Source of the DNA: Sphingomonas azotifigens NBRC 15497 | GTDB taxonomy: Bacteria; Pseudomonadota; Alphaproteobacteria; Sphingomonadales; Sphingomonadaceae | Assembly: GCF_002091475.1 (NCBI RefSeq) | Contig: NZ_BCTR01000063.1 | Span: forward strand, 1 to 34,237 | Direction: 5' to 3' | DNA length: 34,237 nt | Shown: piece after piece, positions 1 through 8,317 of the stretch | How the letters are laid out: each line of letters begins with the position of its first letter | How positions within the stretch are numbered: position 1 is the stretch's first letter | Position numbers and translations under genes: made by a program | The notes under the pieces: generated by a model | Database searches by the model: none | The model's input: the letters and a program-made list of their open reading frames with translations, nothing else | Told to the model about the DNA's origin: nothing

Positions 1-95
1 TTTGGGGTGGGGCAGTGTCTCACCGAGGCCACGCTCTGTTCTCGAGTCCCTTGACCCCCCGAACTCTTCTCGCAGGAGGAGTGGCCAAGAAGGAT

Positions 96-1295
96 TCAGA
101 ATCCCGCCAGATACTCGTCCAGCCGCTCCGGATCGAACACGCGGCCGTCGAAGAAGCGGTCCGGTCCCAGCGTCAGCGCTGCGCGGTGGGCGCCGACGCC
201 GGTCGGTGCGGTTACCGCGCCTTCCAGCTTCATGCTCGCCCCTGGCATCGCTTCGCCGCTGGCGCCCAGTGCGCGGCGGTACACATCGGGCCGGAACACC
301 GCGGCGGCGGCAGCCTCGGCCTCGGCGCTTCCTTCCGCTTGGTTCCAACGTACAAGCTGCGAATAGATCCACAGCGCCTGGCTGCGCCACGGGAACGCGG
401 TCGCCTCGCGGTGGAACAGCAGGAAATCGGGTTGCGCCACCGCTGGCGCATCCGCACGCGGGATGATGTGCCCCGCCAGCCCAGCCTCGATCAACTCGGC
501 GGATTCGCCGACATAGCCGGGGTGCGCCAGCAACGCCGCGAGTTCGCCCCGATTTGCCGGATCGTCGCACCAGCGTGCCGCCCCTGCCAGCGCCACCAGC
601 AGCCGGTCGACCGTCTCGGCATTGGCCTCCATCCAGTCGGTGCGCAGCGCCAGCACCTTCTCGACGCCGCGCTGCCAGATCCGCGCGCCGATCGCGACCG
701 CCTCGGCCAGCCCCTGCGCGATCGCCGCGGCCGGCCAGGGATCGCCGGCGATGAACCCGTCGATCTCGCCCAGCCGCATCGCCTCCACCGTCAGCGAGGG
801 CGGCAGCACGCGCAGCACCACGTCGCGATCGGGATCGACGCCGACGCTGCCCAGCCAGTAGCGCAGCATTAGCGCATGGCCGGAAAAGCGGTGGACGATA
901 CCGAGGATGGGCTTTCGCCGGAACAGGCCGATTGCGCTGGCGAAGTCGTGCCCCGTACCCAGCGGATCGGCGAGCCGCGCGACAAGGTCCGGCTCCAATG
1001 CCGCGGCGAACGCGCCGGACATCACCAGCATGTTGCCGTTGCTGTTGAGCTTGAACGGCGCCGACAGTGCCGCGGGCTGCTGGCTGAGCCCCAGCGTCAC
1101 CGCGACCGCCAGCGGGGCGAGCATCTGCGCCGCCTGCACCTGGCCATAGACGAGCCGGTCGCGCAGCGTCGCCCAACTGGTCGTCCGCACCAGCTCGAGG
1201 TCGATCCCCTGCGCCTCGGCAAATCCCTTCTCGCGCGCGGCGACGAGCACCGCGCTGTCGGTGAGCGGCAGGAAGGCGGCGCGCAGCGGCGTCAT
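96..1295 (-). CDS. nasS: NasS-like nitrate/nitrite sensor (NrtA/CmpA-type binding protein)
   Basis: The 399-residue protein resembles the periplasmic nitrate-binding proteins NrtA and CmpA but begins directly with the binding fold (MTPLRAAFLPLTDSAVLVAA) and has no signal peptide, as expected for a cytoplasmic NasS sensor. In the known NasS-NasT system, NasS holds NasT inactive until nitrate or nitrite binds, which frees NasT to antiterminate nitrate assimilation transcripts. The start overlaps the end of the upstream nasT-like gene by four bases (ATGA), so the two are translationally coupled. No nitrate reductase or transporter gene lies in the window; these would have to be beyond the left edge or elsewhere. 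The family and the pairing are clear; the exact ligand is inferred. Confidence 0.85.
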   Translation of the reverse strand: MTPLRAAFLPLTDSAVLVAAREKGFAEAQGIDLELVRTTSWATLRDRLVYGQVQAAQMLAPLAVAVTLGLSQQPAALSAPFKLNSNGNMLVMSGAFAAALEPDLVARLADPLGTGHDFASAIGLFRRKPILGIVHRFSGHALMLRYWLGSVGVDPDRDVVLRVLPPSLTVEAMRLGEIDGFIAGDPWPAAAIAQGLAEAVAIGARIWQRGVEKVLALRTDWMEANAETVDRLLVALAGAARWCDDPANRGELAALLAHPGYVGESAELIEAGLAGHIIPRADAPAVAQPDFLLFHREATAFPWRSQALWIYSQLVRWNQAEGSAEAEAAAAAVFRPDVYRRALGASGEAMPGASMKLEGAVTAPTGVGAHRAALTLGPDRFFDGRVFDPERLDEYLAGF

Positions 1296-1876
1296 GCCGC
1301 ACCTCCGCCGAGCAGGCTGCTCGCGGTGATCAGTGCGTCGGCGACGTCGACGAGCCGGCGGCCCTGGTTCATCGCCGTCGAGCGCAGCAGCGCATAGGCA
1401 TCGGCTTCGTTCATTCCGCGCTGTGCCATCAGGAGTGCCTTGGCCTTGTCGATCGTCTTGCGGTTGGCGAGCGCGGTGCGCGCCTCGTCCAGCTCGCTCT
1501 GCATCCGGGAAAAGGCGGTGAACCGCCGCACCGCCAGTTCGAGGATCGGCTTGACGCGATCCTTGCGTAACCCGTCCACGACATAGGCGGACACGCCGGC
1601 ATCGATCGCCGCACCGATCATCGCGTCGTCGGACTGGTCGACGAACATCGCGATCGGCTTGGCGAGCGCGCGGCTCACCAGCAGCATCTCTTCCAGCGTG
1701 TCGCGGCTGGGGCTGCCGAGATCCATCAGCACGACGTCGGGCGCCATGCGCTCGATCCGGGCGACGAACGCGCCGCGCGGGGGCACGAAATGGATGTCGT
1801 CATAGCCCGCCTCGCGCAGCCCCTCTTCGAGGACCGATGCGCGGGCCCCGCTGTCATCGACAATGACGATCCGCAC
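1292..1876 (-). CDS. nasT: NasT-like ANTAR-domain response regulator
   Basis: A receiver-like domain comes first (RIVIVDDS near the N-terminus; Asp in VVLMDLGSP), followed by an ANTAR RNA-binding domain in roughly the last 65 residues (RKTIDKAKALLM, then AYALLRSTAM and RRLVDVADAL). ANTAR proteins bind paired hairpins in leader RNAs and prevent termination. I chose the GTG at 1876 because it puts the first beta strand at the extreme N-terminus, as in the family, and a purine-rich GAAAGG lies just upstream. An in-frame ATG at 1915 would add 13 residues and cannot be excluded. The gene overlaps nasS by four bases. The target leader RNA was not found in this window. Confidence 0.85.
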   Translation of the reverse strand: MRIVIVDDSGARASVLEEGLREAGYDDIHFVPPRGAFVARIERMAPDVVLMDLGSPSRDTLEEMLLVSRALAKPIAMFVDQSDDAMIGAAIDAGVSAYVVDGLRKDRVKPILELAVRRFTAFSRMQSELDEARTALANRKTIDKAKALLMAQRGMNEADAYALLRSTAMNQGRRLVDVADALITASSLLGGGAA

Positions 1877-2036
1877 CCCGACGCCTTTCGCAGTTGCGAG
1901 ACGAACTGCCAGCAAAGTGCAGGCGCGTCAAACCGTTGGCGTGCAAGCGGAATGCATGGCGCTTGGACGAGCGACGCCCATGGATTGGCAGGAGCGGGGC
2001 AATTGTTTTCGGAAACGCCAAGGATCGCCGTCCCGA

Positions 2037-2070
2037 ATTGTCCGATCGCCGATAATGATATTGTCCGATC
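2037..2070. repeat. 11-bp direct repeat upstream of the protease cassette
   Basis: ATTGTCCGATC occurs at 2037-2047 and again at 2060-2070, a 23-base start-to-start spacing, or about two helical turns. It lies in the 287-bp divergent gap between nasT and the membrane-protein gene that starts at 2164. Spacing and position suggest a tandem regulator-binding site, but no regulator is identified. Confidence 0.4.
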
Positions 2071-2163
2071 AAGTCCATTTCGGCTATGGTGATAATCAAG
2101 GATAGGTGAAGGGTTGCGCGATTCGGTGCGGCCAGTGTCCCATATACGAATAGCGGGGGGTTG

Positions 2164-2865
2164 ATGCCTAGTGGAATCAAGGCGGATGCGATCGCCGAGG
2201 TCCTTTTTGCATTGTTCGCGCTTGCGATATTGCTCGAGACCGCGTTGGCGACGCTTTTCACCTGGCCGGTGTTCCTTGACACGATCAACCGCCGGAACGC
2301 GCGTATGCCCATTGCGCTGCTGCTCGGCGTCCTGGTCGCGTGGGGGCTGGATTTCCACATCGTGTCGAGGCTGAGCACGACATTGGGTACTGCCAGCGCC
2401 GACCGGTTTCCGGTCGCGCTTGACATTGTGGTATCGGGCCTGATCCTCGCCGGCGGCAGCGCCGGCGTGCGCAACATGATGGCGAGCCTAGGGCTGGTGA
2501 CGCCCGCACAGCGATTGGATCCGCCACCCACGCCGCCAGAGAACAAGGCGTGGATTTCGGTCACCGCGGATCGGCAAAATCCCGAGGCGCCGCTTGCTGT
2601 GCTGCTTATCGAGACCGATGCGAACGGCACCCGTGGGCCCCTCTACGCCGGCACCATCCGTGCCAATGCGCGCCCGCCAAGTGCCCTGCTGAAGCTGTTC
2701 CTGACCAATCGCGCGCGTTTCCCGCGGGTGGCCGGCTATTCGGTCGATACCGGCAAGAAATACACGATCCAGCTTCGTGACGAAAACACCAAGACGGTTC
2801 AAACAGTTTGGAATGACTGCGAGTTCGCCAGCGGCGCGATCGTTGATTTCGAATACAAGAGCTGA
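2164..2865 (+). CDS. Unrecognised membrane protein with soluble C-terminal domain (cassette gene 1)
   Basis: The 233-residue protein has three hydrophobic stretches at roughly residues 9-31, 48-64 and 82-104, followed by a Pro-rich linker (PPPTPPE) and a soluble C-terminal domain of about 110 residues rich in beta-type segments. The ATG at 2164 is preceded by a G-rich ribosome site (GCGGGGGG). I do not recognise the family. It is the first of three same-strand genes: 45 bp separate it from the metalloprotease gene and only 8 bp separate that from the hydrolase gene. Within the cassette it could be a membrane anchor, sensor or pore-forming component; this is inference from topology and position only. 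Confidence 0.75.
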   Translation: MPSGIKADAIAEVLFALFALAILLETALATLFTWPVFLDTINRRNARMPIALLLGVLVAWGLDFHIVSRLSTTLGTASADRFPVALDIVVSGLILAGGSAGVRNMMASLGLVTPAQRLDPPPTPPENKAWISVTADRQNPEAPLAVLLIETDANGTRGPLYAGTIRANARPPSALLKLFLTNRARFPRVAGYSVDTGKKYTIQLRDENTKTVQTVWNDCEFASGAIVDFEYKS

Positions 2866-2910
2866 GGGCAGGCCTCGCCGGGGCGAGGCACAGGCGAGGA
2901 TATTGGCGCA

Positions 2911-4845
2911 ATGGACCGCGATGTCTCCGATACCGCAACCGCCACCCATGCGCGCGGCGCGCCCTATCCCCGGCCGGCCATGCGGCGCTTTCGCGTCTAT
3001 GCGCTCGATCCCAGGGCCGCGCTCACGCCCGAAACCGCAACAATAAACAACGCGATCATCTCGCTTCCGTGGGAAGCCTCCTATGAGGAGCCGCTGACGC
3101 TGGGGCCGACGGGCGAATATCTCGAGGTGGTCGATTTCGACGCGCCCGCCAACCGCTTCTACGCGCCCCTTGATCCCAACCACCCCGATCTGCTCGCGCA
3201 GGACGGCCTGCCGCCGTCCGAGGGGCGGCCGCAATTCCACCAGCAGATGGCCTATGCGGTGGCGATGAAGACGATACGCGGCTTCGAGCGCGCGCTCGGG
3301 CGCAAGGTGCTCTGGTCCAGTCATTTTGCGGATCAGAACGAGCAGTTCATCCAGCGGCTGCGCATCTATCCGCATGCGCTTGCCGAGGCGAACGCCTATT
3401 ACTCGCCGGAGAAGACCGCGCTGCTGTTCGGCTATTTCCGCGACATGGCCGCGCCTGGCAAGGGTAGCGGCGGGTGGGTCTTCACCTGCCTGTCGCACGA
3501 CATCATCGCGCACGAGACCGCGCACGCGATCCTGCACGGCATGCATCGTCGCTCCATCGAGGAGATCGGCCCCGACACCTTCGCCTTCCACGAGGCGTTC
3601 GCCGACCTGGTCGCGCTGCTGCAGCATTTCACGATGACCGAGATGGTCGCGCATCAGATCTCTGCCACCTCGGGGCGGCTCCAGATGGATCGGCTGCTGA
3701 GCGGGCTTGCCGGACAGTTTGGCGAGGCAACCCGCGGCGGCCATGCGCTGCGGACCGGCATCGACCGGGAGATCGATCCCGCGACGCAGAAGCTCCAGGA
3801 TCCCGATCCCACGCTGTACCAGACCGTTCTCGAGCCGCACGCTCGCGGCGCGATCCTGGTGGGCGCGGTGTTCGACGCCTTCCTGACCATCTTCGAACGC
3901 CGAACGGCGGACCTCATGCGCATCGCCACCGGCCGCTCGGCACCGACGGGGGAGGAACTGTCGCGCGACCTGGTCAATCGGCTGGCATCCGAAGCTGCGA
4001 AGGCGGCGGAGCATGTCCTTCGCATGTGCGTGCGTGGGCTCGATTACCTGCCGGTCACGGACGTGACGTTCGGCGAGTATCTCCGGGCGATCCTGACCGC
4101 GGACCGGGACCTCGTTCCCGAAGACCCCCGCTGCTACCGCATCATCCTGACCGACGCCTTTCGCAGGCGTGGCATCTATCAGCAGGGCTGGCTCTCCATG
4201 GCGCCCGACAGCCTCTATTGGGAAGCGCCCGAGGCCGCGCTGGATCCGACGCTGTTCGCGGATCTTGTGCAGCAACTCGATCTCCAGCCCGTCTTTCGCC
4301 GCGCCGAGATCTATCAGCAGTCCCGGAACAATCAGGCACAGATCCACCGATGGCTGATGTCCCCCGACGACGAGCATCCTGCGAAGATCGCGCTTTGGGA
4401 GGAGCTTCTGGGAATCAAGCTTGCGGCGGGCGGCCTTGCGTCCATCGCCGAGTCCCAGACCTACAAGGGCCGGCCTGCCGTGGAGATTCACTCCGCCCGC
4501 ATCGCTCGGAGAAGTGGCCCGGACGGGCAGGAGGCTCGCGAACTGATCATCGAGGTAACCCAGCGCCGCTATGCCTTCGACGATCCGGAGAAGCAGGCGC
4601 GCGCGGACAAGGATGCCAAGTTCGCGCGGAAGAACCGCGATTTCATCTTTCGCGGCGGCGCCACCCTGGTGATCGATCTTACCGACAATTCGGTTCGCTA
4701 TGCGGTCCGCAAGCGGATCGACGACGACCAGCGCCTCGACAGGCAACGCCGCTGGTTGAGCGGCGAGCAGTCTGCCGGCCTTTATGCTACCTATTTCTCC
4801 ACCCAAGCCATGGCGGAGCCCTTTGCCTTCGCGCATCGGCAGTGA
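2911..4845 (+). CDS. HExxH zinc metalloprotease, gluzincin type (cassette gene 2)
   Basis: The 644-residue protein carries a zinc-protease signature at residues 201-205 (HETAH, inside DIIAHETAHAILHGMH) and a likely third ligand, Glu228, in FHEAFADLVALL. The second helix resembles the Glu-containing helix of thermolysin-like (M4) and related gluzincins, with a helix-to-helix spacing close to theirs. No signal peptide is evident, so the protein is probably cytoplasmic, and there is no obvious propeptide. About 300 residues after the catalytic core have no recognisable domain. The gene ends 8 bp before the metallo-beta-lactamase-fold gene, so co-expression is very likely. The protease class is well supported. 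The substrate, possibly a partner in the cassette or a cell target, is unknown. Confidence 0.8.
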   Translation: MDRDVSDTATATHARGAPYPRPAMRRFRVYALDPRAALTPETATINNAIISLPWEASYEEPLTLGPTGEYLEVVDFDAPANRFYAPLDPNHPDLLAQDGLPPSEGRPQFHQQMAYAVAMKTIRGFERALGRKVLWSSHFADQNEQFIQRLRIYPHALAEANAYYSPEKTALLFGYFRDMAAPGKGSGGWVFTCLSHDIIAHETAHAILHGMHRRSIEEIGPDTFAFHEAFADLVALLQHFTMTEMVAHQISATSGRLQMDRLLSGLAGQFGEATRGGHALRTGIDREIDPATQKLQDPDPTLYQTVLEPHARGAILVGAVFDAFLTIFERRTADLMRIATGRSAPTGEELSRDLVNRLASEAAKAAEHVLRMCVRGLDYLPVTDVTFGEYLRAILTADRDLVPEDPRCYRIILTDAFRRRGIYQQGWLSMAPDSLYWEAPEAALDPTLFADLVQQLDLQPVFRRAEIYQQSRNNQAQIHRWLMSPDDEHPAKIALWEELLGIKLAAGGLASIAESQTYKGRPAVEIHSARIARRSGPDGQEARELIIEVTQRRYAFDDPEKQARADKDAKFARKNRDFIFRGGATLVIDLTDNSVRYAVRKRIDDDQRLDRQRRWLSGEQSAGLYATYFSTQAMAEPFAFAHRQ

Positions 4846-4853
4846 GCGCGGCC

Positions 4854-6266
4854 ATGAACGCACCCATCCGCGTCCGCATGTATCAGGGGCTGCTCGGCGA
4901 CTGCTTCCTGATCACGATCGGCGATCCCGCCGCGTCGCGGGACCAGCGCGTCCACATCCTGATCGATTGCGGCGTCCTGCAGCAGGTGCCCGGCGAAGCG
5001 AAGCGGATGCGAGGCGTTGCCGAGAACCTCTTCGCCACGACCGAAGGCAGGCTGGACCTTGTCGTGATCACGCACGAGCACTGGGACCATATCTCGGGCT
5101 TCAAGCACGCGCGCGACCTGCTCATCGACAAGATGCAGATCGATACGCTGTGGCTGGCCTGGACCGAACGGCGCGGAGACGGGCAGGCCGATCCGCTGCG
5201 AAAGAAGAGCGAGCGGGCGAAGAAGACGGTATCGCGCGCCGCGGGCCGCGCCGCAGCGGCCGGGGTGGACGTGACGTCGAGCATCGAGCGGTTCAACGGT
5301 CCGCTCGCGCTGGGCGGGGGACTCTCTTCGACGGATATCATCCCAGAACTCATCGCGCGTGCCGAGAAGACGGGAACCGTGAAGTATCTGGAGCCGGGCG
5401 AGATCCACGTCACGCCCGGCGAACATGGCCTACGCGCCTATGTTCTCGGGCCTTCGCGCAACCCGGATTATCTCACCAGGTCGCAGCCGCCGGGGGTGGG
5501 CAAGCAGACCTATTTGACAGTGGATTTCGCCGCAGCGCTCGACGAACGATATGCGGCGGCCGAGTCCCTGGAGGAGGCGCTCGACCCAGACGGTCCGTCG
5601 CCATTCGCGAACCTGCATGCGATTCCGGCGTCGGCGGTCGAAGAGGGCGCGGACGGCGCGGCAGCGCGCTGGTTGTGGTCCCGCTACCGGGCACCGGGGA
5701 ACGACTGGCGCAACATCGACCATGCCTGGCTGAGTGCGGCGGGCTCGCTTGCCCTCAAGCTCGACAACGACACCAATAACACCAGTCTCGTGCTGGCGTT
5801 CGAGGTGGCGCCGGGCGGCGACGTGCTGCTATTCGCCGCGGACGCGCAGGTGGGGAACTGGATGTCCTGGCACCTTCAGAACTATCCTGCCCCAGAGGCG
5901 GGCAGCACGGTGTCGGCGACGGAACTGCTCGGCAGAACCGTGCTGTACAAGGTCGGTCACCACGCCAGCCACAACGCGACGCTCGACAAGCTTGGCCTCG
6001 CGCTGATGACGCACCCGGGGCTCGTTGCCATGATTCCCGTGGTTGAATCCGAGGCTCGCCGAACCAAGAACGGCAAGGCCGTCCATCGCGGCTGGGACAT
6101 GCCCTATCCAGACCTGCTTGCCCGGCTGATGACGCGCACCGAGGGGCGCATTCTCCGTGGCGACGCCGAGCCAGGGAAGGATCCGACCGGAAAGACGATC
6201 TGTTCGGATGCCGGCTTTCTGCAACGCGTGCGATCGGAGGCGCTGTTCGTCGAGCTGACGATCTGA
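4854..6266 (+). CDS. Stand-alone ComEC-like metallo-beta-lactamase-fold hydrolase (cassette gene 3)
   Basis: The 470-residue protein starts with RVRMYQGLLGDCFLITIG, the 'GDCFLI' entry strand typical of stand-alone hydrolases related to the ComEC C-terminal domain. The metal motif THEHWDH gives His74, His76, Asp78 and His79. Asp330 (in FAADAQ) and His369/His370 (in KVGHHASHN) supply later ligands of the family. Such proteins are metal-dependent hydrolases, often nucleases or phosphodiesterases, but the substrate cannot be told from sequence. A roughly 200-residue insertion separates the two halves of the fold. I chose the ATG at 4854, 8 bp after the protease stop. The stop lies 6 bp from the convergent leuD stop. 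The fold call is secure; the role is inferred. Confidence 0.82.
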   Translation: MNAPIRVRMYQGLLGDCFLITIGDPAASRDQRVHILIDCGVLQQVPGEAKRMRGVAENLFATTEGRLDLVVITHEHWDHISGFKHARDLLIDKMQIDTLWLAWTERRGDGQADPLRKKSERAKKTVSRAAGRAAAAGVDVTSSIERFNGPLALGGGLSSTDIIPELIARAEKTGTVKYLEPGEIHVTPGEHGLRAYVLGPSRNPDYLTRSQPPGVGKQTYLTVDFAAALDERYAAAESLEEALDPDGPSPFANLHAIPASAVEEGADGAAARWLWSRYRAPGNDWRNIDHAWLSAAGSLALKLDNDTNNTSLVLAFEVAPGGDVLLFAADAQVGNWMSWHLQNYPAPEAGSTVSATELLGRTVLYKVGHHASHNATLDKLGLALMTHPGLVAMIPVVESEARRTKNGKAVHRGWDMPYPDLLARLMTRTEGRILRGDAEPGKDPTGKTICSDAGFLQRVRSEALFVELTI

Positions 6267-6272
6267 TGGTAG

Positions 6273-6872
6273 CTAGCGGTCGACGGGTGCGATCGCGGCT
6301 GTCCGGCGCCACGCCGCGCTTTGCTCTTCATGGGCAGCGATCAGGGCTCCGTACGAGAGGGTGATGCCGATTTCGTCCAGCCCTTCCATCAAGCAATGCT
6401 TGCGGAACGGATCGTAGTCGAAGCCGAAGGCGCTTCCGTCCGGGGTGGTGATTATCTGTTGCGGAAGATCGAAGCCTATCGGCGCCTGCGCGGCGACGTC
6501 CAACAGCTGCTCGATGTCTCCGGCCGGAAGCTGGACCGTGGCGATGCCGTTCTTGAACGCGTTGCCGGCGAAGATGTCGGAGAAACTGGTCGCGATGACG
6601 ATGCGGATGCCGAGGTCGAGCAAGGCCCAGGCGGCATGTTCGCGACTGGAGCCGCAGCCGAAATTGTCCCGCGCGATCAGCATCGGCGCGTCGCGGAACG
6701 CGGGATCGTCGAACGGCGTGGCGCGCGCCGCGCGCAGTTCCTCGAATGCGCCCGCGCCCAGGCCGGTGCGGGTGATCTTCTTGAGCCAGCGACCGGGGAT
6801 GATCATGTCCGTGTCGACGTTCGACATGGGCAGGGGAATCGCCCGGCCGGACACGGTGCGAAGCGGGGTCAT
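6273..6872 (-). CDS. leuD: 3-isopropylmalate dehydratase-type small subunit
   Basis: The 199-residue protein matches the aconitase-family swivelling subunit: SNVDTDMIIPGRWLKK at the start, then ARDNFGCGSSREHAAWAL, the motif that closes the active site in LeuD, and DPFRKHCLMEGLDEIG near the end. With LeuC it forms a hydro-lyase that dehydrates and rehydrates a hydroxy-dicarboxylic acid. The start overlaps the leuC stop (ATGA). No leuA or leuB lies nearby and the gene is last in a catabolic operon, so a role on a leucine-unrelated substrate, such as an alkylmalate or maleate-like acid, is plausible. The family is certain, the substrate is not. Confidence 0.88.
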   Translation of the reverse strand: MTPLRTVSGRAIPLPMSNVDTDMIIPGRWLKKITRTGLGAGAFEELRAARATPFDDPAFRDAPMLIARDNFGCGSSREHAAWALLDLGIRIVIATSFSDIFAGNAFKNGIATVQLPAGDIEQLLDVAAQAPIGFDLPQQIITTPDGSAFGFDYDPFRKHCLMEGLDEIGITLSYGALIAAHEEQSAAWRRTAAIAPVDR

Positions 6873-8317
6873 ACGAGATCGTTCCCCTGTATCAGTTCGC
6901 GCACGTCGGTCAGCCGCCCCGTCACCGCGGCGGCTGCCGCCATCGCCGGGGAGAGAAGGTGGGTGCGCGCGCCCGGCCCCTGCCGGCCGATGAAATTGCG
7001 GTTCGAGGTAGAGGCGCAGCGCTCGCCGGCAGGAATCCTGTCGGGGTTCATGCCGAGGCACGCGGAACAGCCGGGTTCGCGCCACTCGAACCCCGCGGCG
7101 ACGAAGATGCGATCCAGCCCCTCCCGTTCGGCCTGCTGCTTGACCAGTCCCGAGCCGGGCACGACCAGCGCCTGTTTGACGCCCGGCGCCTTGCTGCGCC
7201 CGTTCAGTACCGCCGCGGCCGCGCGCAGATCCTCGATGCGGCTGTTGGTGCAGCTGCCGATGAAGACATGCTCGATGGCGACATCCTGCATGCGCTGCCC
7301 GGGGTGGAGCCCCATATAGTCGAGCGCGCGCCGGGCACGGCTGCGGGCATCGGCCGCGTCCAGCGCATCGGGGTCCGGCACGCAACCGGTGATCGGCACC
7401 ACATCGTCCGGGCTGATCCCCCAGGTGACGTTGGGGGCGATCTCCGCCGCGGCAAGTGCGATCGTGCGATCGAACCGCGCGCCGGGATCGCTCGCCAGGC
7501 GACGCCAGTCCGCCACCGCCTCCCACCACAAGACACCGCGCGGGGCCAGCGGGCGGCCTTGCAGATAGGCGAAGGTCGTCTCGTCCGGCGCCATCATGCC
7601 GGCGCGTGCGCCGGCCTCGATCGACATGTTGGCGATCGTCAGGCGCTGCTCGATCGAGGCGCCGCGGATGACGTCGCCGGCATATTCGATGACATGGCCG
7701 GCGCCGCCCCCCGCACCGATGCGGCCGACGATCGCCAGCGCGACGTCCTTCGCCGATACGCCGAAGCCCAGTACGCCATCGACGCGTACCTGCATCGTGC
7801 GCGAAGGCTTCAGGAGAAGCGTCTGCGTGGCGAGGACATGCTCGACTTCCGACGTCCCGATCCCGAACGCCAGCGCGCCCAGCGCGCCATGGGTGGCGGT
7901 GTGGCTGTCGCCGCACACCAGGGTCGTGCTGGGCAGGGTGAAGCCCTGTTCCGGGCCGACGACGTGGACGATCCCCTGCTCGGTATCGGCGGGGCCGATG
8001 TGGCGGATGCCGAAGGCCGCGGTGTTCGCGGCAAGGGCATCGACCTGGGCGGCGCTTTCCGGGTCTTCGATCGGGATCGCGCTGCCATCGGCCCGGCGCC
8101 GCGGCGTCGTCGGGAGATTATGGTCCGGCACCGCGAGCGTCAGGTCGGGCCGCCGCACCTGCCGCCCGGCCAGCCGAAGCCCCTCGAACGCCTGTGGGCT
8201 GGTGACTTCATGGACGAGATGGCGATCGATGAAGAGGATGCAGGTGCCGTCGTCCAGCCGGTGGACGACATGCGCGTCCCACACCTTTTCGTAGAGCGTG
8301 CGCGGTGCCTGGCTCAT
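6869..8317 (-). CDS. leuC: 3-isopropylmalate dehydratase-type large subunit (4Fe-4S)
   Basis: The 482-residue protein is an aconitase-superfamily large subunit with all three cluster ligands: Cys356 in FIGSCTNSRIEDL, and Cys417 and Cys420 in EPGCSACLGMNPD. VCGDSHTATHGALGALAFGIG is also present. It should form a heterodimer with the adjacent LeuD. It overlaps the amidohydrolase gene upstream and leuD downstream by four bases each. In leucine biosynthesis it isomerises isopropylmalate. Here it sits after an amidohydrolase and a CoA-transferase, so a hydratase step on an unsaturated or hydroxylated diacid released by ring opening is more likely. Dimethylmaleate hydratase is a known precedent for a LeuCD-like enzyme in heterocycle degradation. 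Confidence 0.9.
   Translation of the reverse strand: MSQAPRTLYEKVWDAHVVHRLDDGTCILFIDRHLVHEVTSPQAFEGLRLAGRQVRRPDLTLAVPDHNLPTTPRRRADGSAIPIEDPESAAQVDALAANTAAFGIRHIGPADTEQGIVHVVGPEQGFTLPSTTLVCGDSHTATHGALGALAFGIGTSEVEHVLATQTLLLKPSRTMQVRVDGVLGFGVSAKDVALAIVGRIGAGGGAGHVIEYAGDVIRGASIEQRLTIANMSIEAGARAGMMAPDETTFAYLQGRPLAPRGVLWWEAVADWRRLASDPGARFDRTIALAAAEIAPNVTWGISPDDVVPITGCVPDPDALDAADARSRARRALDYMGLHPGQRMQDVAIEHVFIGSCTNSRIEDLRAAAAVLNGRSKAPGVKQALVVPGSGLVKQQAEREGLDRIFVAAGFEWREPGCSACLGMNPDRIPAGERCASTSNRNFIGRQGPGARTHLLSPAMAAAAAVTGRLTDVRELIQGNDLV

Noticed and set aside
1..95. A possible gene continuing from the left edge
   Set aside because: Only 95 bp precede the nasS stop. The open frames there run antisense to nasS and show no family features, and no terminator with a T-run was seen.
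6273..8317. leuCD as ordinary leucine biosynthesis genes
   Set aside because: Not excluded, but leuA and leuB are absent and the genes overlap a catabolic operon, so the biosynthetic role is not the preferred reading.
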